Below are positions 51,881-60,422 of a stretch of DNA of 64,000 nucleotides, piece after piece. A program made the translations under genes and the position numbers. The notes under the pieces were generated by a model. The model had not been told where the DNA came from and did not search any database. It worked only from the letters and a program-made list of their open reading frames with translations. Each line of letters opens with the position of its first letter. Position 1 is the first letter of the stretch. This stretch comes from DATFDN01 sp963818885. GTDB lineage: Bacteria; Pseudomonadota; Alphaproteobacteria; Acetobacterales; Acetobacteraceae. The stretch is taken from NCBI GenBank assembly GCA_963818885.1, contig CAWFTP010000003.1:1488001-1552000 (forward strand), read 5' to 3'.

Positions 51881-52996
51881 ATGACCGTGACGGCCCTAGA
51901 CCGCAGCCCCGATCTCAGCCGGCAGACCCTGACCGGCTACATCGATTGCGACCTGCATCTCTATCCGCGCGACGGCGGCAAGGAGTTCGACCCGTTCCTC
52001 TCCGAACGCTGGCGCCGCCACCGCGTCGAGATCGGCGGGCGGACGCGCCACGCGCTCGCGGGGGCGCCGCAATATCCGCGCATGTCCCCGCAGATCGGCA
52101 TGCGGGTGGACGCCTGGCCGCCCGGCGGCGGCATCCCGGGCTCCGACCTCGATTTCCTGCGCGAGCAGCTGCTCGACGCGTTCGGCGCCGCCTACGCGGT
52201 CAGCCTGCCGCTGGTCGGGCGCTGCTCGGACGAGCGGAACTTGGAGTTCGGCGCCGCGATGTGCACCGCGGTGAACGAGTGGCAGGCGCATCTGTGGTGC
52301 GACCGCGAGCCGCGCATCAAGGCCTCCGTGCAGATCCCCGTCGAATACGAAGAGGCGGCGATCGCCGAGATCGAGAAGCGCGCCGGGGACCGCCGGTTCG
52401 TGCAGGTGCAGATTCCGCCGCGCGGGCTGGAGCCGCTCGGGCGGCGGCGCTACTGGAAACTGCTCGAGGCCTGCGCGGCGAACGGCTTCCCGATCGCGCT
52501 GCACCTCGGCGGCACCAGCGGGCACGCCTCCACCGGCGGCGGCTGGCCGAGCTTCTATCATGAGGAGCACCCGAGCTACGTGCAGAGCATGGAGGCATTG
52601 GTCACGAGCCTCGTCGTCGAGGGTGTGTTCGAGCGCATCCCCACTCTGCGGGTCGTCCTGGTGGAGGGCGGTTGGGCCTGGCTGCCGGCGCTGACCTGGC
52701 GGCTCGACAAGCACTACCGCACGCTGCGCGAAGAGGTGCCGCACCTGAAGCGGCTGCCGTCCGAATACATCCGCGACCATGTCTGGGTGACGACCCAGCC
52801 GGTCGAGGAGCCGGAACGGCCCAACGACGTCCTCTCCACGATCGAGTGGATCGGCGCGAACCGGGTGATGTTCTCGACCGACTACCCGCACTGGGACCAG
52901 GACGACCCGCGCCACGCCTTCAAGGTGAAGCTGCCCGAGCCGGTCCGCCAGGCGATCTTCCGCGACAACGCGCTGGCGTTCTACGGGCTGGAGTGA
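51881..52996 (+). CDS. amidohydrolase family 2, second paralogue
   Basis: A 371-aa protein starting at ATG 51881 with GACGGAG upstream. The motifs parallel the preceding gene: I-D-C-D-L-H, I-A-L-H-L-G-G, and V-M-F-S-T-D-Y-P-H-W-D. The N-terminus is about 18 residues longer. It is similar enough to the first gene in layout to be an ancient tandem duplicate. Followed by a dispersed repeat and then the Rieske gene. Confidence 0.83.
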   Translation: MTVTALDRSPDLSRQTLTGYIDCDLHLYPRDGGKEFDPFLSERWRRHRVEIGGRTRHALAGAPQYPRMSPQIGMRVDAWPPGGGIPGSDLDFLREQLLDAFGAAYAVSLPLVGRCSDERNLEFGAAMCTAVNEWQAHLWCDREPRIKASVQIPVEYEEAAIAEIEKRAGDRRFVQVQIPPRGLEPLGRRRYWKLLEACAANGFPIALHLGGTSGHASTGGGWPSFYHEEHPSYVQSMEALVTSLVVEGVFERIPTLRVVLVEGGWAWLPALTWRLDKHYRTLREEVPHLKRLPSEYIRDHVWVTTQPVEEPERPNDVLSTIEWIGANRVMFSTDYPHWDQDDPRHAFKVKLPEPVRQAIFRDNALAFYGLE

Positions 52997-53008
52997 GCCG
53001 GCCTTCAG

Positions 53009-53128
53009 CCGCGTCGCTGCGCTCCGCGACCTCTCCCTCGAGCGGGAGAGGTAAAGAGTTCGCGCACTTTCATCACCTCTCCCACATGGCGGGAGAGGTC
53101 GCCGCGCACTGGCGCGGCGGGTGAGGGT
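53009..53128. repeat. dispersed repeat, copy 2, with hairpin arms
   Basis: Begins with the 29-bp block identical to 20391-20419, followed by CTCTCCC/GGGAGAGG arms repeated twice and a GCGGGTGAGGGTAAC end. It fills the gap between the second amidohydrolase and the Rieske gene, which starts 5 bp later. Confidence 0.55.
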
Positions 53129-53133
53129 AACGC

Positions 53134-53547
53134 GTGACCCGCCACGTCGTCGCCGCCGTGGGCGAGATCGCCCCTGGCGGGTGCAAGATCGTCACGCTGC
53201 AAGGCCGGGAGGTCGGCGTCTTTTTCGTCAACGGCGAATACTTCGCCCTGTTCAACCGCTGCCCGCACGAGGGCGCGCCGCTCTGCCTCGGCCGCCTGTT
53301 CGCTGCCATGGAGTCCGAGCGTCCCGGCGAATACCGCCTCGCCCGCGACGGCGAGATGCTGCGATGCCCCTGGCACGGCTGGGAATACGACATCCGCACC
53401 GGCCAGTCCTGGTGCGAGCCCGAGGGGGTAAGGGCCCGCACCTACGACGTGGTCGTGGAGCAGGGGGCAACGCTCGGTAAGGGGCCGTTCGTGGCGGAGA
53501 CGTTCCCAGTGGAGGTGGAGCGGGACTACGTCGTGGTGACACTTTAA
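53134..53547 (+). CDS. Rieske [2Fe-2S] ferredoxin-like protein
   Basis: A 137-aa protein from GTG 53134. Cluster ligands are C-P-H in N-R-C-P-H-E-G-A-P-L and C-x2-H in L-R-C-P-W-H-G-W-E-Y-D, the classical Rieske pair. There is an insertion of about 25 residues between the two boxes. No oxygenase alpha-subunit domain, so it is a small electron carrier or an accessory protein. Its place next to two amidohydrolases suggests redox work in the same pathway. Confidence 0.85.
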   Translation: MTRHVVAAVGEIAPGGCKIVTLQGREVGVFFVNGEYFALFNRCPHEGAPLCLGRLFAAMESERPGEYRLARDGEMLRCPWHGWEYDIRTGQSWCEPEGVRARTYDVVVEQGATLGKGPFVAETFPVEVERDYVVVTL

Positions 53548-53560
53548 CGGAGGGAATGGA

Positions 53561-53989
53561 ATGCCGAACACTTACACCGGCGGCTGCTTCTGCGGCGCCG
53601 TCACCGTCGAGGTCCGGGGCGAGCCCGAGGTGATGGGCTACTGCCACTGCGACTCCTGCCGGGGCTGGTCGGCCTCGCCGGTCAACGCCTTCTCTCTGTG
53701 GAAGCCGGAAAACGTCACCGTCACCAAGGGTGAGGACAATCTCGGCAGCTACGCCAAGACCGAGATGAGCCACCGGCAATTCTGCCGGACCTGCGGCGGC
53801 CATGTGCTCGCGCGCCATCCGACGTTCGGGATGGTCGACGTGTTCGCCGCCACGATCCCGAGTTTCCCGTTCAAGCCGAGCCTGCACGTCAACTACGGCG
53901 AGAAGGTCCTCGCGATCCATGACGGATTGCCGAAGTTCAAGGACTTTCCCGCTCCGTTCGGCGGTTCCGGCGAAATGCTAGCGGAGTAG
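53561..53989 (+). CDS. GFA family (CENP-V/GFA domain) protein
   Basis: A 142-aa zinc-binding protein starting at ATG 53561 with GGAGGGAATGGA upstream. Ligand cysteines are in G-G-C-F-C-G-A, Y-C-H-C-D-S-C-R and F-C-R-T-C-G-G. The family is named for glutathione-dependent formaldehyde-activating enzyme, but most members are uncharacterised. Formaldehyde or a thiol adduct might arise in this pathway; that is inference. Confidence 0.85.
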   Translation: MPNTYTGGCFCGAVTVEVRGEPEVMGYCHCDSCRGWSASPVNAFSLWKPENVTVTKGEDNLGSYAKTEMSHRQFCRTCGGHVLARHPTFGMVDVFAATIPSFPFKPSLHVNYGEKVLAIHDGLPKFKDFPAPFGGSGEMLAE

Positions 53990-53994
53990 CGCGC

Positions 53995-54387
53995 ATGGCG
54001 GGGTCGAGCCGCGCGGAACAAGGCCGCGCGATGCGCCGGCGCCTGATGGGCGAGGCGTATGCCGAGAAGATCGACAAGCAGGTCTACGACGACCCGATCA
54101 TGAAGAAGTTCGGAGAGGTCTCGGTCGAAAACGTGTTCGGCGGCCTCTGGACCCGGCCCGGCCTCGATGTGAAGACCCGCACTCTGATCTGCGTCGTCTC
54201 CGACACTGTCATGGGCCGCGAGGCGGAACTCGCGATCCACCTGAGGATGGCGCGTCGGGAGGGATGGAGCGAGGACGAGCTGGTGGAGGCGCTGCTCCAC
54301 CTCTCCGGCTATTGCGGCCTGCCGCTGGTGCGCGAGGCGCTGATCGTCGCGCGCAAGGTCTTCCAGGAGATGCGGGCGGAGGCTTGA
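53995..54387 (+). CDS. carboxymuconolactone decarboxylase family protein
   Basis: A 130-aa helical protein starting 5 bp after the GFA gene. The pattern G-G-L-W-T-R-P-G-L-D-V-K-T-R-T-L-I and A-L-L-H-L-S-G-Y-C-G-L-P is that of PcaC-type proteins. There is no C-x-x-C, so it is PcaC-like rather than AhpD-like. With the amidohydrolases it points to a ring-cleavage product as pathway substrate. Confidence 0.83.
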   Translation: MAGSSRAEQGRAMRRRLMGEAYAEKIDKQVYDDPIMKKFGEVSVENVFGGLWTRPGLDVKTRTLICVVSDTVMGREAELAIHLRMARREGWSEDELVEALLHLSGYCGLPLVREALIVARKVFQEMRAEA

Positions 54388-55070
54388 GCGCCGCCGAGGC
54401 GCACCGGCAGCGCGCGGCCGCCCTGCGCGACGAGGGCGCGCGGACTTGCGATCCAGACACTATGCTTGAAGCCGTCGCGGCGGCACGCGCCGCGTTGCGC
54501 GAGGATGGCGGCGACCCACGTTCGCTCGCGCTACTCGGTTCGGCTCAGGCTGTGCTTGGAGAGGCGACGGGCGAAGCGGCGTGGCTCGAGGCCGCCGCCG
54601 AAAGCTATCGCGCGGCGATCGCCATGAGCGACGGCGACGAGCGGACGCGCATGCACCGCAACCTCGGCGCCGTGCTGGCATTGGCGGGTCACCTCGACGG
54701 GGCGATCGAGCACGACCAGCTTGCGATCCAGGGCTACGCCGAAGGCAGCCCCGACTGGGCGATCGCGCAGACCAACCTCGCCGATGCACTGCGGATCCTG
54801 GGCGAACGGGCCGGCGATGCCGATGCGTTGCACGCCTCCGCCGCTGCCTCGCGCGCCGCCCTCACGGTCATGACGCACGAGGCGCATCCGCGCGATTGGG
54901 CGATGGCCACCACCAATCTCGCGAACGCGCTCTTGGGGCTTGGTTCTCCCGCGCGGTGCGCCGAGGCGATCGCGCTCTACGAAGCCGCGCTCGGCGCCCT
55001 CGATGACCCACGCCTCGCGTCAGCGGTTCGCCACAACCTCGATCGCGCACGCTCGCTTATGCCGCGGTAG
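54384..55070 (+). CDS. TPR-like hypothetical protein
   Basis: About 228 aa, starting at TTG 54384, which overlaps the preceding stop with GGCGGAGG as ribosome site. Alanine-rich helical repeats resemble tetratricopeptide units (A-I-A-Q-T-N-L-A-D-A-L, A-M-A-T-T-N-L-A-N-A-L-L-G-L-G). The role is unknown. Translational coupling to the carboxymuconolactone-decarboxylase-like gene puts it in the same operon. The end overlaps the convergent MFS gene by 14 bp. Confidence 0.65.
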   Translation: MSAAEAHRQRAAALRDEGARTCDPDTMLEAVAAARAALREDGGDPRSLALLGSAQAVLGEATGEAAWLEAAAESYRAAIAMSDGDERTRMHRNLGAVLALAGHLDGAIEHDQLAIQGYAEGSPDWAIAQTNLADALRILGERAGDADALHASAAASRAALTVMTHEAHPRDWAMATTNLANALLGLGSPARCAEAIALYEAALGALDDPRLASAVRHNLDRARSLMPR

Positions 55071-56322
55071 GGCTTGAGGTTCTCGGCCTGGTTTCCGGCA
55101 TGAACAGAAACAGGATCAACGTCCCGAGCAGGGCCACCGCCGCGATGCCGAAGAACCCGACGGGCAAGCCGAAACGGTCGACCAGCATTCCCGAAGCCGC
55201 CGTGCTGAGCGAAGCGCCGACACCGGATGCCAGTCCGACAAGGCCCTGGGAGAGATTGAACCGCCCCGAACCGCTGGTGAGATCGGACACGACCAGGGCC
55301 GTGAGCACGCCCAGCATCGTGCCGCTAATGCCGTCCAGCACCTGAAAGCCGATGAGCAGAAACGGGTGGGCGAACAGCCCGAACAGCACGGCGCGGACCG
55401 GAAGGGCCGCGAACCCGATCAGGAGCAGCGGCTTGCGTCCCCAGGTTCGCGCGTGCCGTCCCGCCCAGGGCGCCATCAGCGCGACGATAATCTGCGGCAT
55501 GACGATCAGGGCCGAGATGAGGAGCGAGGAGCGATGACCTCCCCGATACGCAAGGGCCTCCCCCGCCAACGGCAGCATCGACGCATTGGCGAACTGGAAC
55601 AGGAAGAGGCAGATGCCGAAGACGAGCAGCCCGATGTTGCCGCAGATGCTCAGCCGGCGGGTACGAGGCGGCGGCATGGAGGGGTGGTCGTGCTCAGGCG
55701 CCCCGACGGAGCGGCCGAAATGGACGTCCTGGGGACCGATCCGGATCAGCGAGGCGAACAGCGGCAGCACCAACGCGGCGGCAACTAGGAAGATCGCCCG
55801 GTACGACAGCACATATCCCGTCAGACCCATGATGCCGGCGGCGAGCAGCCCCCCGGTCGATGCGAAGCGCTGATTGCGCCCGAGCCGGTCCGCCAATGCA
55901 CGCTTGCCGACCAGACCTAGGCTGATCGCGGCGATCGCCGCGCCGAGAAAGCCGCCGGTGAAACCCTGGAGTACCAAGCCGCAGGCGACCGCCACGAAAT
56001 CAGGGCGGTACCCGATGATGAGGGCGCTGACGGACATCGCAGCAGCGCCGATCGCGACCAGCGTACGCTTCTCCCGGACAATGTCGAGGAGCTCGCCTCC
56101 GGGCACCTGGCTGAGCAAGGCGGCGACACCGCCTATGGTCAGGACGAAGCCGATATCGCGCTGTGTCCATCTCTGGTCCGCCAGATAGACGGCCACATAG
56201 GGACCGAACCCGCTCGACAGGCCGGCGAGAAAGAGATTGGTACCGTCGAGGCCGCGCAAGCTCGCCAGTGACGGCGACGGTTCCGGGCTGTCATCCGGCG
56301 ATGCGGATGCGGCAATGATCAT
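55057..56322 (-). CDS. MFS transporter
   Basis: A 421-aa major facilitator protein starting at ATG 56322. Twelve hydrophobic segments in two halves around a loop at about residues 205-235. The N-half has D-I-V-R-E-K-R and G-L-V-G-K-R-A-L-A-D-R-L-G-R-N-Q-R-F, features of a small MFS subgroup found next to stress genes. Cargo unknown. It is divergent from pgeF (94 bp). Confidence 0.8.
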   Translation of the reverse strand: MIIAASASPDDSPEPSPSLASLRGLDGTNLFLAGLSSGFGPYVAVYLADQRWTQRDIGFVLTIGGVAALLSQVPGGELLDIVREKRTLVAIGAAAMSVSALIIGYRPDFVAVACGLVLQGFTGGFLGAAIAAISLGLVGKRALADRLGRNQRFASTGGLLAAGIMGLTGYVLSYRAIFLVAAALVLPLFASLIRIGPQDVHFGRSVGAPEHDHPSMPPPRTRRLSICGNIGLLVFGICLFLFQFANASMLPLAGEALAYRGGHRSSLLISALIVMPQIIVALMAPWAGRHARTWGRKPLLLIGFAALPVRAVLFGLFAHPFLLIGFQVLDGISGTMLGVLTALVVSDLTSGSGRFNLSQGLVGLASGVGASLSTAASGMLVDRFGLPVGFFGIAAVALLGTLILFLFMPETRPRTSSPTAA

Positions 56323-56416
56323 TCGCTGATGGCAACCCTTCCCATTTGGCAGCCCCATCCCCTCGCCGGTAATCGCATTAGGGGCGTATATCGCCCCAGC
56401 AGATTCGGAAGCCGCA

Positions 56417-57211
56417 ATGACGGTAATCTCAACCGACCCCGTATCCACTGCCTGTCGTATTCGGTCCGCCTTTCTTCCCACGGGGCACGGCTTCTTCACC
56501 CGGCAGGGCGGCGTCTCAACTGGCCCGTTTGCCTCGCTCAACTGCAGCCTTTCGGGCCAGGACGCCCGCGAGTCGGTGCTGGAGAACCGGGCGCGCGCCG
56601 CGCGTGCTGTCGGCGCGGCGCCCGAGCGGCTCGTCGGCATGACCCAGGTCCACGGCGCCGATGTGGTGTGCGTCGATACGCCCTGGCCGCCCGGAGAAGG
56701 ACCCTGCGCGGACGCCATGGTAACCGCCCGCCGCGGCATCGCGCTCGGCATCGTCACCGCCGATTGCGCCCCCGTGCTGCTGGGGGATGCCCCCGCTGGC
56801 GTGATCGGCGCGGCGCACGCCGGCTGGCGAGGCGCCGTCGCCGGCGTGCTGGAGGCGACCGTCGCCGCGATGGTCGCGCTCGGCGCGGTGCGCACGCGTA
56901 TCGCAGCAGCGATCGGCCCGTGTATCGCCCAGGCCTCCTACGAAGTGGGTGCCGATTTGCGCGACGCCATCCTCGGCCATCAAGCGCGCGATGAGCGGTT
57001 CCTCGCCCCGGGCGGACGCCCCGGACATTGGCAGTTCGATCTCGCCGGCTACTGCGCCGCGCGCCTCCGCGCCGCGGACGTCGCGGAGATCGACGTGACT
57101 GGCCTCGACACGCTTACCGAGGAGGCGCGATTCTTCAGCCACCGGCGCCGCACGCTCGCAGGAGGCGGCCCGATCGGTCACCAGATCTCCATCATCGCGC
57201 TGCCGCTCTGA
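56417..57211 (+). CDS. pgeF: peptidoglycan editing factor PgeF (laccase-domain protein)
   Basis: A 264-aa protein of the YfiH/DUF152 family, a zinc enzyme removing misplaced amino acids in peptidoglycan precursors. Key motifs are G-F-F-T-R-Q-G-G-V-S, the metal ligands in M-T-Q-V-H-G, T-A-D-C-A-P-V-L-L and H-A-G-W-R-G, and I-G-P-C-I-A closing the site. Start ATG 56417. Its stop overlaps the ATG of a lipoprotein gene. Confidence 0.9.
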   Translation: MTVISTDPVSTACRIRSAFLPTGHGFFTRQGGVSTGPFASLNCSLSGQDARESVLENRARAARAVGAAPERLVGMTQVHGADVVCVDTPWPPGEGPCADAMVTARRGIALGIVTADCAPVLLGDAPAGVIGAAHAGWRGAVAGVLEATVAAMVALGAVRTRIAAAIGPCIAQASYEVGADLRDAILGHQARDERFLAPGGRPGHWQFDLAGYCAARLRAADVAEIDVTGLDTLTEEARFFSHRRRTLAGGGPIGHQISIIALPL

Positions 57212-58104
57212 TGCGCCGCGCACTCCTGGCCCTCGCGTTCCTGATGCCCCTCGCCGCGTGCGGCGACCTGCCGCAGCCGTTCCTCGGCAACCCCGGCGCA
57301 ACCGCGCGCCGCCTTGCTGCTTCGCCGCCCGCTCCGCCGAGGCTTGTGGTGCCGGCGCCGCCGACCGCCCTGTTGTCCGACGACGGCAGCAAGGCTCTCG
57401 CCGCGCTGCTCGCCCGCGACCTGCAGCTCCGCGAAGTGCCGGCCTATGCCGAGCCTGGCAGCCGCTATGACTGGATTCTCTCGGTGACCGCGAGGAACCA
57501 GGGCCAGGCGATCGTGCCCGTTTACACGGTTCGCACCCCGCAGGGTCACGACGCAGGCAGCGTGCAGGGCCCGCCGGTGCCCCTTGCCGCCTGGGCGGCG
57601 GCGACTCCCACGACACTGGAGCATGTGGCCGGAGACGCGGCTCCGCGCCTCACGGCGATGCTCGCGCGCCTCAACACCACGCTCCAGGCGGCCGACCCCA
57701 ACAGCCTGTTGAACCGGCCTGCCCGGGTGGCGGTGCCCGAGGTCACGGGCGCGCCGGGGGACGGCAACGTGTCACTCACCCGGCTGATGCGAATGCGGCT
57801 GAGCAAGCTGGGCGAGTCGGTACAGGAAAAACCGCAGGGCGCCGATTTCGTCGTCCAGGGGCGTGTCCGCGTTGTGCCGATCGGCGGGGGACAGGAGCGC
57901 GTGGAGGTTCAGTGGATCGTGAGCTCGCCGACCGGTGGCGAGCGTGGGCGGGTCGTGCAGCTCAATGACGTGCCGGCAGGGTCGCTCGACCACGCCTGGG
58001 CGGATGCCGCCGACGCGGTAACCGAACAGGCCTCCGGCGGCGTACGGGAGGTGGTGCTTCGCCAATCCGGCCGCCTACCGGCGGAGCCCGCGCCAAAATC
58101 CTGA
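57211..58104 (+). CDS. putative lipoprotein
   Basis: A 297-aa protein whose ATG shares a base with the pgeF stop. The N-terminus M-R-R-A-L-L-A-L-A-F-L-M-P-L-A-A-C is a lipoprotein signal with lipobox L-A-A-C (Cys17). The mature part is Pro/Ala-rich at first and then beta-rich (Y-D-W-I-L-S-V-T-A, V-V-Q-G-R-V-R-V-V-P-I). No family was recognised. It is likely an outer-membrane or periplasmic envelope protein. Confidence 0.75.
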   Translation: MRRALLALAFLMPLAACGDLPQPFLGNPGATARRLAASPPAPPRLVVPAPPTALLSDDGSKALAALLARDLQLREVPAYAEPGSRYDWILSVTARNQGQAIVPVYTVRTPQGHDAGSVQGPPVPLAAWAAATPTTLEHVAGDAAPRLTAMLARLNTTLQAADPNSLLNRPARVAVPEVTGAPGDGNVSLTRLMRMRLSKLGESVQEKPQGADFVVQGRVRVVPIGGGQERVEVQWIVSSPTGGERGRVVQLNDVPAGSLDHAWADAADAVTEQASGGVREVVLRQSGRLPAEPAPKS

Positions 58105-58177
58105 ACTGGGCTGTCATGGACACGTCATCGTCGCGGCGCTAGAAGGCCACGCATTCCCGGGCCAGGTCGCCGCACGC

Positions 58178-59110
58178 ATGAAGATCGTTGCCTGCAACAG
58201 CAACCGCCCATTGGCCGAGGCGATCGCCGCGGCGCTTCATCTCCCGCTCACCCGTGCCTCCGTCCGGCGCTTTGCCGACATGGAGGTGTTCGTCGAGGTC
58301 CACGAGAACGTTCGCGGCGAGGACGTGTTCGTGATCCAGTCGACCTCCTACCCGGCCAACGATAATCTCATGGAGTTGCTGATCGCGCACGACGCCTTGC
58401 GCCGTGCCTCCGCGCGACGGGTCACGGCGGTCATTCCCTATTTCGGCTATGCCCGCCAGGATCGGAAATCCGGCTCGCGCACGCCGATCAGCGCCAAGCT
58501 GGTCGCCAACCTTATCACCGAGGCGGGAGCCAATCGCGTCTTGACGATGGATCTCCATGCCGGGCAGATCCAGGGCTTCTTCGATATCCCGCTCGACAAT
58601 CTCTACGCCGCGCCGCTCTTCGTGCGCGACATCCAGGAGCGCTATGACGGGCGCGACCTGATGATCGTCTCGCCCGACGTCGGCGGCGTCCTGCGCGCCC
58701 GCGCGATCGCGACACGGCTCAATGTCGATCTCGCGATCATCGACAAAAGGCGCGACCGGGCGGGCATGTCAGAGGTGATGAACGTCATCGGCGACGTCGA
58801 GGGCCGCGACTGCATCCTGGTCGACGACATCGTCGATTCCGGCGGCACGCTGGTCAACGCAGCGGCGGCGTTGATCCAGAACGGCGCCCGCTCGGTCGGC
58901 GCGTACATAACGCACGGCGTGCTCTCGGGCGGCGCGGTCGCGCGCATCTCAGCCTCGCCCATCAAGATGATGACGATCACCGATTCCATCATGGCGACCG
59001 AGGCAGTGCGGGTCGCGCACAACATCCGCCAGATCACCATCGCCCCGCTGATCGCCGAAGCGATGCGGCGGATCAGCGACGAGACCTCGGTCAGCTCCCT
59101 GTTCGACTGA
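58178..59110 (+). CDS. prs: ribose-phosphate pyrophosphokinase
   Basis: A 310-aa enzyme making PRPP from ribose 5-phosphate and ATP. The motifs are complete: N-terminal R-R-F-A-D-M-E, the ATP loop F-G-Y-A-R-Q-D-R-K, metal/flexible loop D-K-R-R-D, and the PRPP loop C-I-L-V-D-D-I-V-D-S-G-G-T. Length is normal. Start ATG 58178. It stands alone, 73 bp after the lipoprotein gene. Confidence 0.95.
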   Translation: MKIVACNSNRPLAEAIAAALHLPLTRASVRRFADMEVFVEVHENVRGEDVFVIQSTSYPANDNLMELLIAHDALRRASARRVTAVIPYFGYARQDRKSGSRTPISAKLVANLITEAGANRVLTMDLHAGQIQGFFDIPLDNLYAAPLFVRDIQERYDGRDLMIVSPDVGGVLRARAIATRLNVDLAIIDKRRDRAGMSEVMNVIGDVEGRDCILVDDIVDSGGTLVNAAAALIQNGARSVGAYITHGVLSGGAVARISASPIKMMTITDSIMATEAVRVAHNIRQITIAPLIAEAMRRISDETSVSSLFD

Positions 59111-59190
59111 CACCCCAAGCCGTCGCGCCGCCCGCTTGAGCCGGACCCGCGCGCGGGGTAACTGGGATCCACTCCACAGGAGGAACCGCC

Positions 59191-59820
59191 ATGAAGCTGC
59201 TCTATTCGCCCGGCGCATGCTCGCTCGGCATTCACGTGATCCTCGAGGAAGTCGGCAAGCCGTACGAGACGCAAGCGGTCAATCTGCGAGAAGGTGCGCA
59301 GCACAAGCCGGAGTTCACCTCGGTCAATCCTAAGTCGAAGGTGCCGACCCTGGTGCGCGACGACGGGTCGGTCCTGACCGAGTTCCCGGCGATCGCCTAC
59401 TGGCTGGCACGCACCAACCCGCAAGCCAAGCTGCTGCCCGACGACGTGGAGGCCCAGACTCGGGCGCTCGAGGCGATGGACTACGCCGTCTCCACCATCC
59501 ACATGCAGGGCTTCTCGCGCCTGTTCGGGCCGGGAAACTATGCGCCCAGCGCCGATGACGCCGACAAGGTAAAAGAGAAGGGACGCGCGATGGCCGAGAA
59601 GGGCCTCGCGCTGATGGACAAGGCGCTTGCCGGCAAGGACTATATCACGGGGTCCAGCTTCTCGGTCGCCGACGCGGCGCTATTCTACGTGGAGTTCTGG
59701 GCCGCCGCGCGCATGAACATCCCGCTGCCCACGAACTGCGCCGCCCACTACAAGCGGATGCTTGAACGCCCCGCTGTGAAGAAGGCCATGGAGGCCGAAG
59801 GGCTGAAGGCCGCCGCTTGA
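59191..59820 (+). CDS. glutathione S-transferase
   Basis: A 209-aa enzyme; ATG 59191 is preceded by CAGGAGGAACCGCC, a strong ribosome site. The N-domain starts M-K-L-L-Y-S-P-G-A-C-S-L-G with the beta-class Cys/Ser region, then V-P-T-L-V and the glutathione-binding L-T-E-F-P-A-I. The C-domain has the N-capping motif S-V-A-D-A-A-L. Unlike the island GST it is intact. Its stop overlaps the start of the next gene. Confidence 0.9.
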   Translation: MKLLYSPGACSLGIHVILEEVGKPYETQAVNLREGAQHKPEFTSVNPKSKVPTLVRDDGSVLTEFPAIAYWLARTNPQAKLLPDDVEAQTRALEAMDYAVSTIHMQGFSRLFGPGNYAPSADDADKVKEKGRAMAEKGLALMDKALAGKDYITGSSFSVADAALFYVEFWAAARMNIPLPTNCAAHYKRMLERPAVKKAMEAEGLKAAA

Positions 59821-60419
59821 TGGCGCCCACGGGAACGCTCGCTCCGCGGCCATTCTGGTTCCTGCGCCACGGGGAGACGGACTGGAACGCGCGCGGGCTG
59901 TCCCAGGGCAATGTCGACATCCCGCTCAATCCGACCGGACTCGCCCAGGCCCGGTCGGCCGCGGCGCTGCTGGTCAATCGCGGGATCCGCAGCATCGTCG
60001 CATCGCCTCTGTCGCGGGCGCGCGTGACGGCGGAGATCGTCGGCGAGACACTGCGCCTGCCCGTCGCGACCGAGGACGGGCTGCGCGAAGTGGCGTTCGG
60101 CGTGCAGGAAGGCCAACCGATGATTGAGTGGTTCCATAGCTGGGTGGCGGGTCAATTCACCCCTGAGGGTGCCGAGACCTTCGCCGCCCTGCGCTCTCGC
60201 GCGATCGGCGCGGTCAACCGCGCGACACTGTTCCCGCCGGCCGTGCTGGTCGTCGGTCACGGCGCCCTGTTTCGCGCTCTGCGCTCGGCGATGGGGCTGG
60301 AGCCGGACGTGCGGACCGCCAACGGCGTCCCCTTCTGGTGCGAGCCCCCGACCGGCGAGGCAACTGTTTGGAACCTCGTGCCCGCCGTCGAAGGAATGGC
60401 ACTTACGATCCCGGCCTGA
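59820..60419 (+). CDS. histidine phosphatase family protein
   Basis: A 199-aa phosphoglycerate-mutase-like enzyme. ATG 59820 overlaps the GST stop. The catalytic R-H-G-E-T-D-W-N is at about residues 15-22, followed by N-x-x-G-x-x-Q-A and S-P-L-S-R-A; the second histidine is in V-V-G-H-G-A. Likely a phosphatase of small phosphoesters; no specific substrate can be given. Confidence 0.86.
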   Translation: MAPTGTLAPRPFWFLRHGETDWNARGLSQGNVDIPLNPTGLAQARSAAALLVNRGIRSIVASPLSRARVTAEIVGETLRLPVATEDGLREVAFGVQEGQPMIEWFHSWVAGQFTPEGAETFAALRSRAIGAVNRATLFPPAVLVVGHGALFRALRSAMGLEPDVRTANGVPFWCEPPTGEATVWNLVPAVEGMALTIPA

Positions 60420-60422
60420 CAC

